DNA of 64,000 nucleotides from the NCBI GenBank assembly GCA_902774045.1, contig CACYGW010000003.1:78354-142353 (forward strand), in the 5' to 3' direction. The stretch comes from an uncultured Bacteroidia bacterium. Lineage in GTDB: Bacteria > Bacteroidota > Bacteroidia > Bacteroidales > UBA932. A program made the translations under genes and the position numbers. This document shows, piece after piece, positions 12,015 through 21,114 of the stretch (its first letter is position 1; each line of letters begins with the position of its first letter). The notes beneath the pieces are model-generated. The model was not told the DNA's origin and made no database searches. It saw nothing but the letters and a program-made list of their open reading frames with translations.

Positions 12015-13892
12015 ACTTTTTTGGAAAAAAATATTCATTGCTTTTTCTGCAATGCCCGCGGCGTCAATGCCGTACTTTTCTCTCTGCCCTTTTTGCGTAT
12101 CCTGTTCTACAAACTCATCTTCTACTCCCAGAGAATACAGATTGGTCCCGGTGTCGTTTGCGGCTAGCAGTTGGGCCACTGCTCCTGCAAGCCCTCCGGC
12201 CAGGCAGCCGTCTTCTACTGTAAGAAGATACTCGTGAGAAGATGCCATCTTAAGAATCAGTTTCTCGTCAAGGGGTTTAAGATAACGTATGTCTATTATT
12301 GTGGGTTTAAAGCCCAGTAATTCCTTTATTTTAAGACTTGCCTCCATTGCTCTGGAAGAGCAGTGTCCAAGCCCTATGATGCAAAGCCTTCTTCCTTTCT
12401 GGAGCACCTCTCCCTTGCCGGGCGCCAGTTCCTCGAAAGGCTCCCGCTCAAAGGGTACACCCTCAGCTGCTCCGCGAGGATACCTTATAATATAAGGGCC
12501 GCCGTCGTGCTGAAGGGCGCTGTACATCATATTTTTAAGTTCAAGTTCGTTTCTGGGAGAGCAGATTACGGTTCCCGGTATGCATCGTAAAGCTGCCAAA
12601 TCGAATACTCCCTGATGGGTAGCCCCGTCTTCTCCTACAAGCCCGCCTCTGTCAAAACAGAGCGTCACGGGAAGGTTCTGCAGAGCTACGTCGTGGATGA
12701 TCTGGTCATAGGCCCTCTGGGCAAAGGAAGAATAGATGTTGCAGAAGGGTCTCAGTCCTCCGGCTGCCAGGCCGGCAGAGAAGGTTACCGCGTGCTCTTC
12801 TTCTATGCCAACATCGTAAAACCTGTCCGGGTAAACCTCAGAAAAATAGCTCATTCCGCATCCGGAAGCCATTGCGGGGGTTATTCCTACAACCCTGGAG
12901 TCCCTGGAGGCAAGATCGATAAGAACTTTCCCAAATACATCCTGCCATCTGGGTACGTCGGAATGGCTGACGATTCTCTCTCCTGTCTGGGGGTTGAATT
13001 TCCCGGGGGCATGCCATATGGCCGGGTCATTTTCTGCGGGAGCGTAGCCCTTTCCTTTGACAGTGTAGACGTGAAGCAGCCTGGGGCCGTGAAGATTCTT
13101 AAGCCTGGCAAGGGTAGAGGTAAGGGCGTCTATGTCGTTACCATCGACCGGTCCAAAATACCTGAAACCAAGGGCCTCAAACAGGGAGCCGCCGGTTTTT
13201 CTAATGATATTGGACTTGGTGTCCTTGGTCCACTTCTGGAATTTGCGTCTTATCCATGTTTCGCCAAGCCTATCCCAAATCTTGGCCTTGAAACTATTAT
13301 ATCTGGAGGATGTTGTAATCTTGAGAAGATAGTTGTGAATAGCTCCGGTGGCCTTGTCTATGGACTGATTGTTATCGTTAAGGATTACCAGAATGTCCGC
13401 CTTGCTGCTGCCGGCGTTGTTAAGCCCTTCGAAGGCAAGTCCGCCGGTCATTGCTCCGTCGCCTATTACGGCTACTACCTTGTTGTCCAGACCCTGCAGG
13501 CGGGCAGCCTCTGCAAGACCTAAAGCTGCCGATACCGAAGTGGAGGAGTGGCCGGAGCCAAAGGAGTCGAAGGGGCTTTCACTCATTTTGGGAAAGCCGC
13601 TGATTCCGTTTTTCTTTCGATTGTTCCGGAAGGCATCGCGCCGCCCGGTGAGAATCTTGTGGGCATAGGCCTGATGGCCCACGTCAAAAACAATCTTGTC
13701 TTCCGGGGTGTTGTATATGCGGTGGAGGGCTACAATCAATTCTACGGCGCCCAGCGAAGCTCCCAGATGACCCGGGTTCTGAGCGCAGCACTCTATCATA
13801 TAATTCCTCACCTGCGAGCAAAGTTCTTTTAGCTCGTCGTCGTCCAGCCTCTTAATATCCTGCGGGGACTCTATCTTATCAAGAATTGCCAT
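12003..13892 (-). CDS. dxs: 1-deoxy-D-xylulose-5-phosphate synthase
   Basis: 629 residues, full length. It condenses pyruvate and glyceraldehyde 3-phosphate in a thiamine-diphosphate-dependent reaction, the first step of the MEP isoprenoid pathway. The TPP/Mg motif GDGAMTGG lies near residue 150 and the substrate-binding histidine region GHQAYAHKILTGR near residue 73. The transketolase C-terminal domain ends the protein. dxr is in the same window at 56538. A -7-like element (TACCTTTG, minus strand 13907-13900) ends 7 nt before the ATG, so the mRNA may be leaderless. Confidence 0.97.
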   Translation of the reverse strand: MAILDKIESPQDIKRLDDDELKELCSQVRNYMIECCAQNPGHLGASLGAVELIVALHRIYNTPEDKIVFDVGHQAYAHKILTGRRDAFRNNRKKNGISGFPKMSESPFDSFGSGHSSTSVSAALGLAEAARLQGLDNKVVAVIGDGAMTGGLAFEGLNNAGSSKADILVILNDNNQSIDKATGAIHNYLLKITTSSRYNSFKAKIWDRLGETWIRRKFQKWTKDTKSNIIRKTGGSLFEALGFRYFGPVDGNDIDALTSTLARLKNLHGPRLLHVYTVKGKGYAPAENDPAIWHAPGKFNPQTGERIVSHSDVPRWQDVFGKVLIDLASRDSRVVGITPAMASGCGMSYFSEVYPDRFYDVGIEEEHAVTFSAGLAAGGLRPFCNIYSSFAQRAYDQIIHDVALQNLPVTLCFDRGGLVGEDGATHQGVFDLAALRCIPGTVICSPRNELELKNMMYSALQHDGGPYIIRYPRGAAEGVPFEREPFEELAPGKGEVLQKGRRLCIIGLGHCSSRAMEASLKIKELLGFKPTIIDIRYLKPLDEKLILKMASSHEYLLTVEDGCLAGGLAGAVAQLLAANDTGTNLYSLGVEDEFVEQDTQKGQREKYGIDAAGIAEKAMNIFFQKSFGN

Positions 13893-13899
13893 ACGGCGG

Positions 13900-13907
13900 C
13901 AAAGGTA
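13900..13907 (-). promoter_or_regulatory. -7 promoter element of dxs
   Basis: TACCTTTG on the minus strand fits TAnnTTTG and ends 7 nt before the dxs ATG. No TTTG was found at the expected -33 distance. The spacing puts the transcription start at or near the A of the ATG (inference). Confidence 0.55.
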
Positions 13908-13964
13908 CTATTTTTTTTGAAGATGTCATTATTTTTTCATACATTAGCAGGTTGAATAGATATA

Positions 13965-15398
13965 ATGTACTTTATGGCAGAAAAGATTGCAAGATTGATG
14001 AATGACAGGCCTTCAATGCGTTGGCTTGCATTGATTCTTATAGCCTTAATGATGTTCTTTGGCTATATGTTCGTGGACGTTATGTCTCCGCTTCAGGAGA
14101 TGGTTGAATCGCAGAGAGGCTGGTCTCCTGACGTATTCGGTAAATATGCCAGTGCAGAGTATCTTTTGAATGTCTGCGGCTTTTTGATACTGGCCGGTAT
14201 CATCCTGGACAAGATGGGTATCCGTTTTACCGGGACGCTCTCGGCTTCAATGATGTTCATTGGCGCAGCAATTAAATACGTTGGAATAAGCGAATGGTTC
14301 CAGGATACTTCATTCTGCGCCTGGCTGGACAGCTGGTGGGTATCAATGCCCGGCAGTGCCAAGATGGCGGCCTTTGGCTTTATGATATTCGGGTGCGGCT
14401 GTGAAATGGCCGGCACAACTGTCTCCAAAGCCATAGCCAAGTGGTTCAAAGGCAAGGAAATGGCAATGGCAATGGGTATAGAAATGGCCATAGCCCGCGT
14501 GGGAGTATTTGCCATCTTCTCCATAAGCCCGCTTATCGCAAATAAACTTGGAGGCGTACAGGGCCCCGTAGGCTTCTGCACCGTGCTTCTTCTCATAGGT
14601 GTTATCAATTTCCTCGTATTCTCCGTCATGGACAAGAAGTTCGACGCACAGCTTGTAGAAGCCGGTCTGGCCAAGGCAGAAAAAGATCCGGAGGACGAGT
14701 TCAAAGTATCGGACATCAAGAAGATATTCACCTCCAGAAGTTTCTGGGTAGTAGCCATACTCTGCGTGCTTTACTACAGCGCAATCTTCCCGTTCCAGAG
14801 ATTCGGAGCCAATATGCTTCAGTGCAATCTTGACGGTATTCCCGCAGACACTGCATCCAACATATTCAGATGGTTCCCCATTGGCGCAGCAGTTATAACT
14901 CCTTTCCTGGGCAGATTCCTTGATACCAAGGGAAAGGGAGCGACAATGCTCATTCTGGGCTCGTTGCTTCTCATTGTCTGCCACCTTGTATTTGCCTTCG
15001 TGCTGCCCGCCACCCACAGCAGGCTGATAGCTTACGCAACCATAGTTATTCTTGGAATAAGCTTCTCTCTGGTTCCCGCAGCCCTCTGGCCCTCGGTTCC
15101 CAAGATTATCGACGAGAAAATACTTGGTTCTGCATACAACCTCATTTTCTGGGTACAGAACATAGGTCTCTGCCTTGTTCCTATGCTCATAGGTAGCGTA
15201 CTGGCTTCTTCTAATGCAGATAATCCCGCAGTAGTAGCCGCCAAGGCCGCGGGAGCGGAATTCATACCTTATAATTATACTGTTCCGCTGGTTATCTTCT
15301 CCTGCTTCGGAGTTGCTGCGTTTGTAATAGCACTTTACCTTAAGGTCCTTAACGCCAAGAAGAATTTACATCTAGAGGAACCCAACATAGTTAAGTAA
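13965..15398 (+). CDS. Major facilitator superfamily transporter, first of a tandem pair
   Basis: 477 residues with about 12 hydrophobic segments and a long charged central loop (about residues 225-250), as in MFS carriers. The family loop motif appears as AKWFKGKEMAMAMG, and LVPAALWPSVPKI lies in the C-terminal half. An ATG three codons later (13974, MAEKIARLMND) is an equally good start. It overlaps the next gene by one base (TAATG), so the pair is translationally coupled. The substrate cannot be read from the sequence. A distant resemblance to the MFSD1-like group is possible, but I hold that weakly. Confidence 0.88.
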   Translation: MYFMAEKIARLMNDRPSMRWLALILIALMMFFGYMFVDVMSPLQEMVESQRGWSPDVFGKYASAEYLLNVCGFLILAGIILDKMGIRFTGTLSASMMFIGAAIKYVGISEWFQDTSFCAWLDSWWVSMPGSAKMAAFGFMIFGCGCEMAGTTVSKAIAKWFKGKEMAMAMGIEMAIARVGVFAIFSISPLIANKLGGVQGPVGFCTVLLLIGVINFLVFSVMDKKFDAQLVEAGLAKAEKDPEDEFKVSDIKKIFTSRSFWVVAILCVLYYSAIFPFQRFGANMLQCNLDGIPADTASNIFRWFPIGAAVITPFLGRFLDTKGKGATMLILGSLLLIVCHLVFAFVLPATHSRLIAYATIVILGISFSLVPAALWPSVPKIIDEKILGSAYNLIFWVQNIGLCLVPMLIGSVLASSNADNPAVVAAKAAGAEFIPYNYTVPLVIFSCFGVAAFVIALYLKVLNAKKNLHLEEPNIVK

Positions 15399-16756
15399 TG
15401 TCTCAGAGGACTTTCACAATATCTTCCAAGCTTTGCTGGATTGCCCTGGCCTGCCTTGTAGTGCCAATGGTGGGAGCGTACTTCTTTGACGATATGTTCT
15501 CTACCCTTAGCCAGATTTTCCAGCATCCGGAGAATCTGGAGCTTGGTTGGAACTCGGCAAACTATGGATTCTTTGCCGGTGGATATTCATTCCTGTGTGT
15601 ATGGGGAGGTCTTATCATATGCGGCATGCTCTTGGATAAATTCGGGGTAAGAATTGTAGGGTCTGTTTTTGTAGGGCTGATGGTTCTGGGTGCCGCCATA
15701 GTGACATTTGCCATATCGGCCGGCTTCGCCCCCGGAACATCCCTCACCATAGCATACATAGGAAATACGATATTCGGGCTTGGTTGCGAGATTGCCGGAG
15801 TGGCGATAACCCGCTCTATAGCAAAATGGTTCAAGGGCAGGAACGTGGCCCTTGCAATGGGGCTTCAGCTGGCCGTAGCCCGTCTTGGTACGGCTACCAC
15901 CTTCATCCTTTCTCCCATTCTGGTGGCACAGAAGGCCCCAGGAGAGATTTATGCCATATCGGAGACCTCCAGGCCTGCATTCTTTGGGTTGATGCTGCTA
16001 TTTATAGGAGCCATACTCTGGGGTGTATTCGTGGCGATGGATGCAAAGTTTGACAAGGCCAAAGGCTCAGTAACGGAGGAAGGCGAATCCGGCAAAAAAG
16101 ACAAATTTACCTTCGCCGATGTAATAAAGGTGCTTACCAATAAGCGCTTTATTATGATTTCCCTTATCTGCGTATTCTTCTACTGCTGCATAATCTCCTT
16201 CAAGAAATTTGGAACAGCCATAGTAATACCGCGTTTCGGGATGGATCTGGACACTGCCAAGTGGACTATCACCATGATACCCTTCTTTACGGTGTTGTTC
16301 ACTCCTCTGTTTGGAGCGTTGGTAGATAAGATAGGTAAGGCTACGATATGGATGATAATAGGCTCTGTGCTTGTGCTTGTAGCCCACTTAATAATAGGAT
16401 TCGCTCCTTCCGGAGTTCCGTTCTACGGCTATCTTGGCATTGCCATCCTGGGTGTAGGATACTCCCTGGTACCGTCGGCAATGTGGCCGTCAGTTCCAAA
16501 AATCGTCCCTGAGAAAACTCTGGGAACGGCCTATTCCCTTATATACTGGATTCAGAATATGGGAATGATGCTTGTGCCTATTTTTATCGGAAGGGTTTTC
16601 AGGAATTCAGAGGATGACACTCAGGGCGCTGCCGTTGGCGCAGAATGCATTTTTGTAGGATTGGCCATTGTGGCCATAGTGGTATCCGTTATGCTTAGCG
16701 TTTCGTCCAGGCGCAATCCTGAGCTGGAGCTGGATCTCCCAAACAAGAAGCAATAA
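15398..16756 (+). CDS. Major facilitator superfamily transporter, second of a tandem pair
   Basis: 452 residues, about 12 membrane segments. It is clearly paralogous to the gene before it: AKWFKGRNVALAMG and LVPSAMWPSVPKI match the same positions, and both share a GLGCE/GCGCE motif before the loop. The tandem duplication and one-base overlap suggest joint expression. They may form an obligate pair or divide related substrates (inference). The C-terminus is short and charged. A zinc-ribbon membrane protein follows 28 nt later. Confidence 0.88.
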   Translation: MSQRTFTISSKLCWIALACLVVPMVGAYFFDDMFSTLSQIFQHPENLELGWNSANYGFFAGGYSFLCVWGGLIICGMLLDKFGVRIVGSVFVGLMVLGAAIVTFAISAGFAPGTSLTIAYIGNTIFGLGCEIAGVAITRSIAKWFKGRNVALAMGLQLAVARLGTATTFILSPILVAQKAPGEIYAISETSRPAFFGLMLLFIGAILWGVFVAMDAKFDKAKGSVTEEGESGKKDKFTFADVIKVLTNKRFIMISLICVFFYCCIISFKKFGTAIVIPRFGMDLDTAKWTITMIPFFTVLFTPLFGALVDKIGKATIWMIIGSVLVLVAHLIIGFAPSGVPFYGYLGIAILGVGYSLVPSAMWPSVPKIVPEKTLGTAYSLIYWIQNMGMMLVPIFIGRVFRNSEDDTQGAAVGAECIFVGLAIVAIVVSVMLSVSSRRNPELELDLPNKKQ

Positions 16757-16784
16757 AAAAACATTAACTCAAAACTTAATTATT

Positions 16785-17702
16785 ATGTCAACACGATTTT
16801 GCCCCAACTGCGGTTCACCGGTAGGTCCAGGCCAGAACTTTTGTCCGGCCTGCGGCACTAAGGTAGAACAGGCTCCTGTGTATCAGCAGCCCGCACCTCC
16901 TGCACCTCCTGCACCTCCTGTACCTCCTGCACCTCCTGTACCTCCTGTACCTCCTGCATATCAGCAGCCCGTACCCCCTCAGCCTGCATATCAGCAGCCT
17001 GCACCTCCTCAGCCTGCATATCAGCAGCCTGCGCCCCCGCCTGCATACCAGCGTCCTGTACAGCCCGCATATCAGGCACCCCGTCCTGCATACAATGCTT
17101 ACGGACAGGCAGCAAAAGCAGCCGGAACCAACAATATCTGGGCTATCATAGTAGGTGGTTCAGTAGCTCTGTTCTCTTTAATTGCTCTGTTGCTGGGCAT
17201 CCTTAACGGACCTTGGGGCTTCCTCAGAGGCGGTGGTCTTTGGATGGGCTTCCTCTGGTTCTTCTGCGCTGTAGGAATCGCATTCCTTTTTATGGCACAG
17301 AGACGCTTCACAGACAAGACTATACCTTCACAGAAAAGGATTTTCTCTTATGTATTCCTTGGAACTTTCGTACTTGCCTTCACCTGGTTCATTACCGCAT
17401 TCGGCATAAGAGGAGACTCCACTGTATTCTTCATCTTCATTATGCTTCTTCTCATTGCATCCGGAGTATTCGCTGTTCTAAGCTTCATGGATGAGATCAA
17501 GAAGCCTAATATGCTTGGTATGGGTCTTTATGTTGTACTGTTCATAGACTTCTTCTGGTTCCTCAATACCATTATCTTCCTTGCCGGAGCAGGTTGGGGA
17601 TACACCAAATTTACCTTTATATTTACGCCTTTGCTTCTTGCCGCAGCCGCCGTGCTTCCGGCATTGCACTATATGAAGGCTCCCGAACAGAAAATGTTTT
17701 AA
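16785..17702 (+). CDS. Zinc-ribbon, proline-rich integral membrane protein
   Basis: 305 residues. Residues 1-27 form a double-CxxC zinc ribbon (CPNCG...CPACG). Residues 30-105 are low complexity, built of APPAPP/VPP units and then repeated YQQPAPPQP units. The rest holds about six transmembrane segments. Zinc-ribbon membrane proteins with a Pro/Gln linker are common in Bacteroidota, but their function is unknown. It is followed after 20 nt by a small lipoprotein gene, with a terminator behind both, so the two likely form a unit. Confidence 0.85.
   Translation: MSTRFCPNCGSPVGPGQNFCPACGTKVEQAPVYQQPAPPAPPAPPVPPAPPVPPVPPAYQQPVPPQPAYQQPAPPQPAYQQPAPPPAYQRPVQPAYQAPRPAYNAYGQAAKAAGTNNIWAIIVGGSVALFSLIALLLGILNGPWGFLRGGGLWMGFLWFFCAVGIAFLFMAQRRFTDKTIPSQKRIFSYVFLGTFVLAFTWFITAFGIRGDSTVFFIFIMLLLIASGVFAVLSFMDEIKKPNMLGMGLYVVLFIDFFWFLNTIIFLAGAGWGYTKFTFIFTPLLLAAAAVLPALHYMKAPEQKMF
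16887..17092 (+). repeat. Coding tandem repeat (Pro/Gln-rich linker)
   Basis: Repeated 9-nt units of the form cctcctgca/cctcctgta, then longer units containing tatcagcagcc. The array lies wholly inside the zinc-ribbon membrane protein gene and keeps frame, so its length may vary between strains by slippage. Confidence 0.8.
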
Positions 17703-17722
17703 TTAAATTAATTTATAAAACT

Positions 17723-18127
17723 ATGAAAAAAATTCTTCTTGCTGCTGTAGCAGCACTTATGCTTACCGCTTGCGGTGGTGGCGCCGGCTCAAAGGCAGGC
17801 AGCCCTGTTGATGAGATTGCAAACCTTCTTGACAAGGCAGTTGCCCTCACACTTGACAATCCTCAGTCAGAGGAATTGATGACAATTGGTGAGAAAATGG
17901 AAGCTGTTTTCGAGGCTAACAAGGAGTATGTTCTTACAGAGGCCGATAAAGCTGCTCTCTACAACAAACTCATCGAGGTTACCAAGTCAGCTGCCAAATC
18001 TCAGTTCGCACAGATCGAAGAGGCAGGTTTGGATATCGACGCTCTTCTTGAGGAGCAGCTCAAAGAGGCAAAGGATAAGATTGACGCTTGCAACACCCTT
18101 GGTGAGCTTGCAGAGGTATTTGAATAA
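17723..18127 (+). CDS. Small lipoprotein of unknown function
   Basis: 134 residues from the ATG at 17723, chosen because it gives a clean lipoprotein signal (MKKILLAAVAALMLTACGGG, lipobox LTAC); the frame stays open upstream through the previous gene in another phase. The mature part is helical, acidic and without aromatic-rich segments. No family was recognised. It lies 20 nt downstream of the zinc-ribbon membrane protein and ends just before a terminator. Confidence 0.85.
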   Translation: MKKILLAAVAALMLTACGGGAGSKAGSPVDEIANLLDKAVALTLDNPQSEELMTIGEKMEAVFEANKEYVLTEADKAALYNKLIEVTKSAAKSQFAQIEEAGLDIDALLEEQLKEAKDKIDACNTLGELAEVFE

Positions 18128-18163
18128 GCCTTTACTTTCCGGCAGAGCCGGTTAAAAACCAAC

Positions 18164-18200
18164 AATCCCTGAGGCCGCAAAGGCTCCAGGGATTATTTTA
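18164..18200 (+). terminator. Terminator between the small lipoprotein gene and cls
   Basis: Inverted repeat AATCCCTG/CAGGGATT with inner AGGCC/GGCT pairing (18164-18194), followed by ATTTTAT. It lies between convergent genes and may serve both strands. Confidence 0.75.
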
Positions 18201-18215
18201 TCGTCCGGATGTAAG

Positions 18216-19670
18216 CTATAACTGCGAGGCGAAAAGGCGGATTACCTTTTGTCCGAACCTTCTGCCAAAGGACAGGTGACTTATGTCCTTTGGCAGTATT
18301 TCGGTGGAAAGTTTGAGGTCTTTAAGGAAGATAGCCTTGCTCTCAAGGGCGGCCTCTTTGTCATATAGATATGTATTTACCTCGTAGTTGATGTTGAGGC
18401 TCCTGTTATCTATGTTGGCGGAGCCAACAGAAGAAAGATAATCATCCACCACAAAGGTCTTTGAATGAATGAAGCCTCCGCCCCTTTCGTAAATCCTTAT
18501 TCCAACTGCAAGGCACTCTTTGTAGTAAGACCTTACCGCCGGGCCAATGAAGAAGTTCTCTGATTCCTGGGGCACCATCACCCTAACGTCCACTCCGCTT
18601 AGGGCGGCAGCCTTAAGGGCGGCCAGCACGCTGGGCGGGGGTATAAAATAAGGAGTCTGTAACCAGATATAGTCTTTTGCGTTGGTGATAGCCCAGATGT
18701 ATCCAAGCTCTATTACGGGATACTGCGTGTCCGGTTCGTCTGGAGTAACCTGCACAAGCTTATCTTTGAGCATTCTCCGTGCGGCCTTTTCGCTGTCCTG
18801 GGGCTTGTGGAACTCCTCAGGGAAATAATAGTCCGGCTCTTTGTCCGGCATTCCGCCGGAAGTAATCCAGGAGTCCAGGAATATATACTGAAGCTGCGAT
18901 ACCGCCGGGCCTATTATTCTTAGATGGGTGTCTCTCCATTTGGTGAAGTACCTGTCCTTTATGTTCATTCCTCCGGTGTATCCTATGCGCCCGTCTATGA
19001 TTACTATCTTTCTGTGATTCCTGTAGTTAAGGCGGGTTATCAGCCTAAGAAGACGGAACTTGGGGTTGTAAGTGCGCACAACCTCAACCCCGCTTTTGCG
19101 CATCTGGTTGTAAAAGCTGCGCTTGGTGTCGTAGTTGGCTACGTTCTCGTGAAGAAGCCTTACTTTTATACCTTGGGAGGCCTTTCTCATAAGGGCCTCC
19201 TTTACGGCTCTGCCGCTTACATCATCCCCAAAAAGATAGTACTGGAAGTGGATGTATTCGGTGGCGTTTTCTATATCTTCCAAAAGTGCTTCCAGCTTTC
19301 TGGGGCCCTCTGTAATAATCTCTACGTCGTTGCCGCCGGATACACCGGGAAGCAGTTTCCCCTTTAGCAACCTTGCAAAGCTGCGGAAACGCTGCTCTAC
19401 TCCGGAATCATCGCCCCGGAGTATCCTCCACGCCCTGGAAGACTTTGATATCCAATCGGCAAAAGGCTTGTGCTTGTGTTCAAAATACCTTCTGTTCCGG
19501 AAGTTAAGTCCAAAAATCAAATATAAGACAAGGCCTGCAAACGGAAGAAGGATTATGGTAATGAGCCAAAGCAGCTTGCGGCCGCCATCGCCCTCGTCAG
19601 AAAGCAAAATGACAAAAGCGCCTACTATAACAAGCACCAGAAGCAGGGTTATGATAAGGGAGAAAGACAC
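18216..19670 (-). CDS. cls: Cardiolipin synthase (phospholipase D family)
   Basis: 484 residues. Two N-terminal transmembrane helices (about residues 3-25 and 33-53) precede two HKD phospholipase D motifs: NHRKIVIIDGRIGYTGG in the first half and IHSKTFVVDDYLSSVGSAN in the second. It makes cardiolipin by phosphatidyl transfer between two phosphatidylglycerols at the inner membrane. It starts 5 nt after the rpoN stop and is the last gene of that operon. Confidence 0.95.
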   Translation of the reverse strand: MSFSLIITLLLVLVIVGAFVILLSDEGDGGRKLLWLITIILLPFAGLVLYLIFGLNFRNRRYFEHKHKPFADWISKSSRAWRILRGDDSGVEQRFRSFARLLKGKLLPGVSGGNDVEIITEGPRKLEALLEDIENATEYIHFQYYLFGDDVSGRAVKEALMRKASQGIKVRLLHENVANYDTKRSFYNQMRKSGVEVVRTYNPKFRLLRLITRLNYRNHRKIVIIDGRIGYTGGMNIKDRYFTKWRDTHLRIIGPAVSQLQYIFLDSWITSGGMPDKEPDYYFPEEFHKPQDSEKAARRMLKDKLVQVTPDEPDTQYPVIELGYIWAITNAKDYIWLQTPYFIPPPSVLAALKAAALSGVDVRVMVPQESENFFIGPAVRSYYKECLAVGIRIYERGGGFIHSKTFVVDDYLSSVGSANIDNRSLNINYEVNTYLYDKEAALESKAIFLKDLKLSTEILPKDISHLSFGRRFGQKVIRLFASQL

Positions 19671-19675
19671 GGCCT

Positions 19676-21088
19676 TTAGATTTCTTTCCTAAGCCGGGCC
19701 TTCGGAATGTTAAGCTGGTCGCGGTACTTGGCAATAGTTCTTCTTGCAACCTTGTATCCGCGTTCTTTCATAATGGAAACGAGTTGGTCGTCGGTAAGAG
19801 GGTTGTGCTTGTCTTCGCTGTCTACGCACTCCTGCAGGGCCTTCTTTACCTCTCTTGTAGATACTTCTTCTCCCTCCTGGTTTTCCAGACCCTCAGAGAA
19901 TAGATACTTAAGGGAAAGTATCCCGAAGGGGGTCTCTACGTACTTGCTGTTAACAACGCGCGAGATGGTAGAGATGTCAAACCCGGTAACCTCTGCTATA
20001 TCCTTGAGCACCATCGGCTTAAGATTACCCTCGTCTCCGGACATAAAGTATTCCTTCTGGTAATCCACTATGGCCTGCATAGTGCTCATAAGGGTGTTGT
20101 GCCTTTGCTTAAGGGCTTCTACGAACCATTTTGCAGAGTCCATTTTCTGCTTGACAAAAGTGGCTGCTTCTTTTTTCTGCCTCTCGGAAGAGCCGGCGGC
20201 ATCCATAAGAATCTGGGCGTACTTTTTATTAACCCTTATCTCCGGCAGGGAGAAGCGGGGCATGGTTACGTTCAGTTCTCCGTTTTCGTAGGTTAGAAGA
20301 AAGTCCGGCACAATCTGCTGGGCCTGGTCGTTGTAGGAATCGTCTATCTGGCCGCCGGGCGCCGGATTAAGCTTTACTATCTTGGCGGTAGCCTTCTTCA
20401 TCTGCTCTTCAGAGAGATTAAGGCGGGCCATTATTTTCTGGAAGTGACGGTTAGAGAACTCCTGAAAGTAGTCTCTAATGATTACCGTGGCATTGTGTAC
20501 GTCCTCCTGGTCCTGATTGAGCGTGTCCAGTTGCAGAAGGAGGCATTCCCTAAGGTCTCTTGCGCCCACGCCCACCGGCTCCAGTTCCTGAACTACGGAC
20601 AGCATTTCAAGAACTTCTTCCTCGTTGGTGCTTATGTTGGCCCTGAAGGCCATATCGTCTACAAGGCTGTCAATGTCTCGGCGCAGGTAACCATCGTCAT
20701 CAAGACTACCAATGATAAAGGCTGCGATATCGTGCTGATGCTTGTCCAGATTGCGGAAGCCCAGCTGCTCCATAAGCGACTGGGTAAAGCTTTGTTTAAC
20801 GGAGAAGGTGTTGTACTGCGGACGCTCGTCTTTGCCGTAGTTGTTAACGTACAGGCGGTAAGCGGGAATGGAATCGTCTTCTTTAATATCGCTAAGGGAG
20901 ATATCGGAGGTATCCTCGTCGCCCTCCTTTTTATCTGCGGGAGAATCGTCCAGAACGGGATTCTCCTCAAGTTCTTTCCGGATACGCTGTTCCAGCTCCA
21001 GAATAGGCAGCTCGATAATCTTTATCGTCTGTATCTGGAGAGGGGAGAGCTTTTGCTGCTGCTTCTGACTCAGTTCCTGTTTAAGCAT
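19676..21088 (-). CDS. rpoN: RNA polymerase sigma-54 factor
   Basis: 470 residues. The Gln-rich N-terminal activator-interaction region (LSQKQQQKLSPLQIQTIKII) and an acidic linker around residues 50-70 are followed by the core-binding domain and the HTH. The C-terminal RpoN box is ARRTIAKYRDQLNIPKARLR (residues 448-467). It directs transcription from -24/-12 promoters with enhancer-binding ATPases, none of which are encoded here. The operon order is LEA-like lipoprotein, SPOR protein, rpoN, cls. Confidence 0.97.
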   Translation of the reverse strand: MLKQELSQKQQQKLSPLQIQTIKIIELPILELEQRIRKELEENPVLDDSPADKKEGDEDTSDISLSDIKEDDSIPAYRLYVNNYGKDERPQYNTFSVKQSFTQSLMEQLGFRNLDKHQHDIAAFIIGSLDDDGYLRRDIDSLVDDMAFRANISTNEEEVLEMLSVVQELEPVGVGARDLRECLLLQLDTLNQDQEDVHNATVIIRDYFQEFSNRHFQKIMARLNLSEEQMKKATAKIVKLNPAPGGQIDDSYNDQAQQIVPDFLLTYENGELNVTMPRFSLPEIRVNKKYAQILMDAAGSSERQKKEAATFVKQKMDSAKWFVEALKQRHNTLMSTMQAIVDYQKEYFMSGDEGNLKPMVLKDIAEVTGFDISTISRVVNSKYVETPFGILSLKYLFSEGLENQEGEEVSTREVKKALQECVDSEDKHNPLTDDQLVSIMKERGYKVARRTIAKYRDQLNIPKARLRKEI

Positions 21089-21114
21089 ATCCTGGGAGAA
21101 TTACAAATAGCGGG

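Noticed and set aside
12615..13523. Open frame of about 300 codons on the plus strand inside dxs
   Set aside because: Antisense to a clearly conserved enzyme; no domain and no promoter. Treated as a shadow.
16887..17092. Possible CRISPR-like array
   Set aside because: The repeats are 9-27 nt, contiguous, in frame and code for a Pro/Gln-rich linker; there are no unique spacers and no cas genes.
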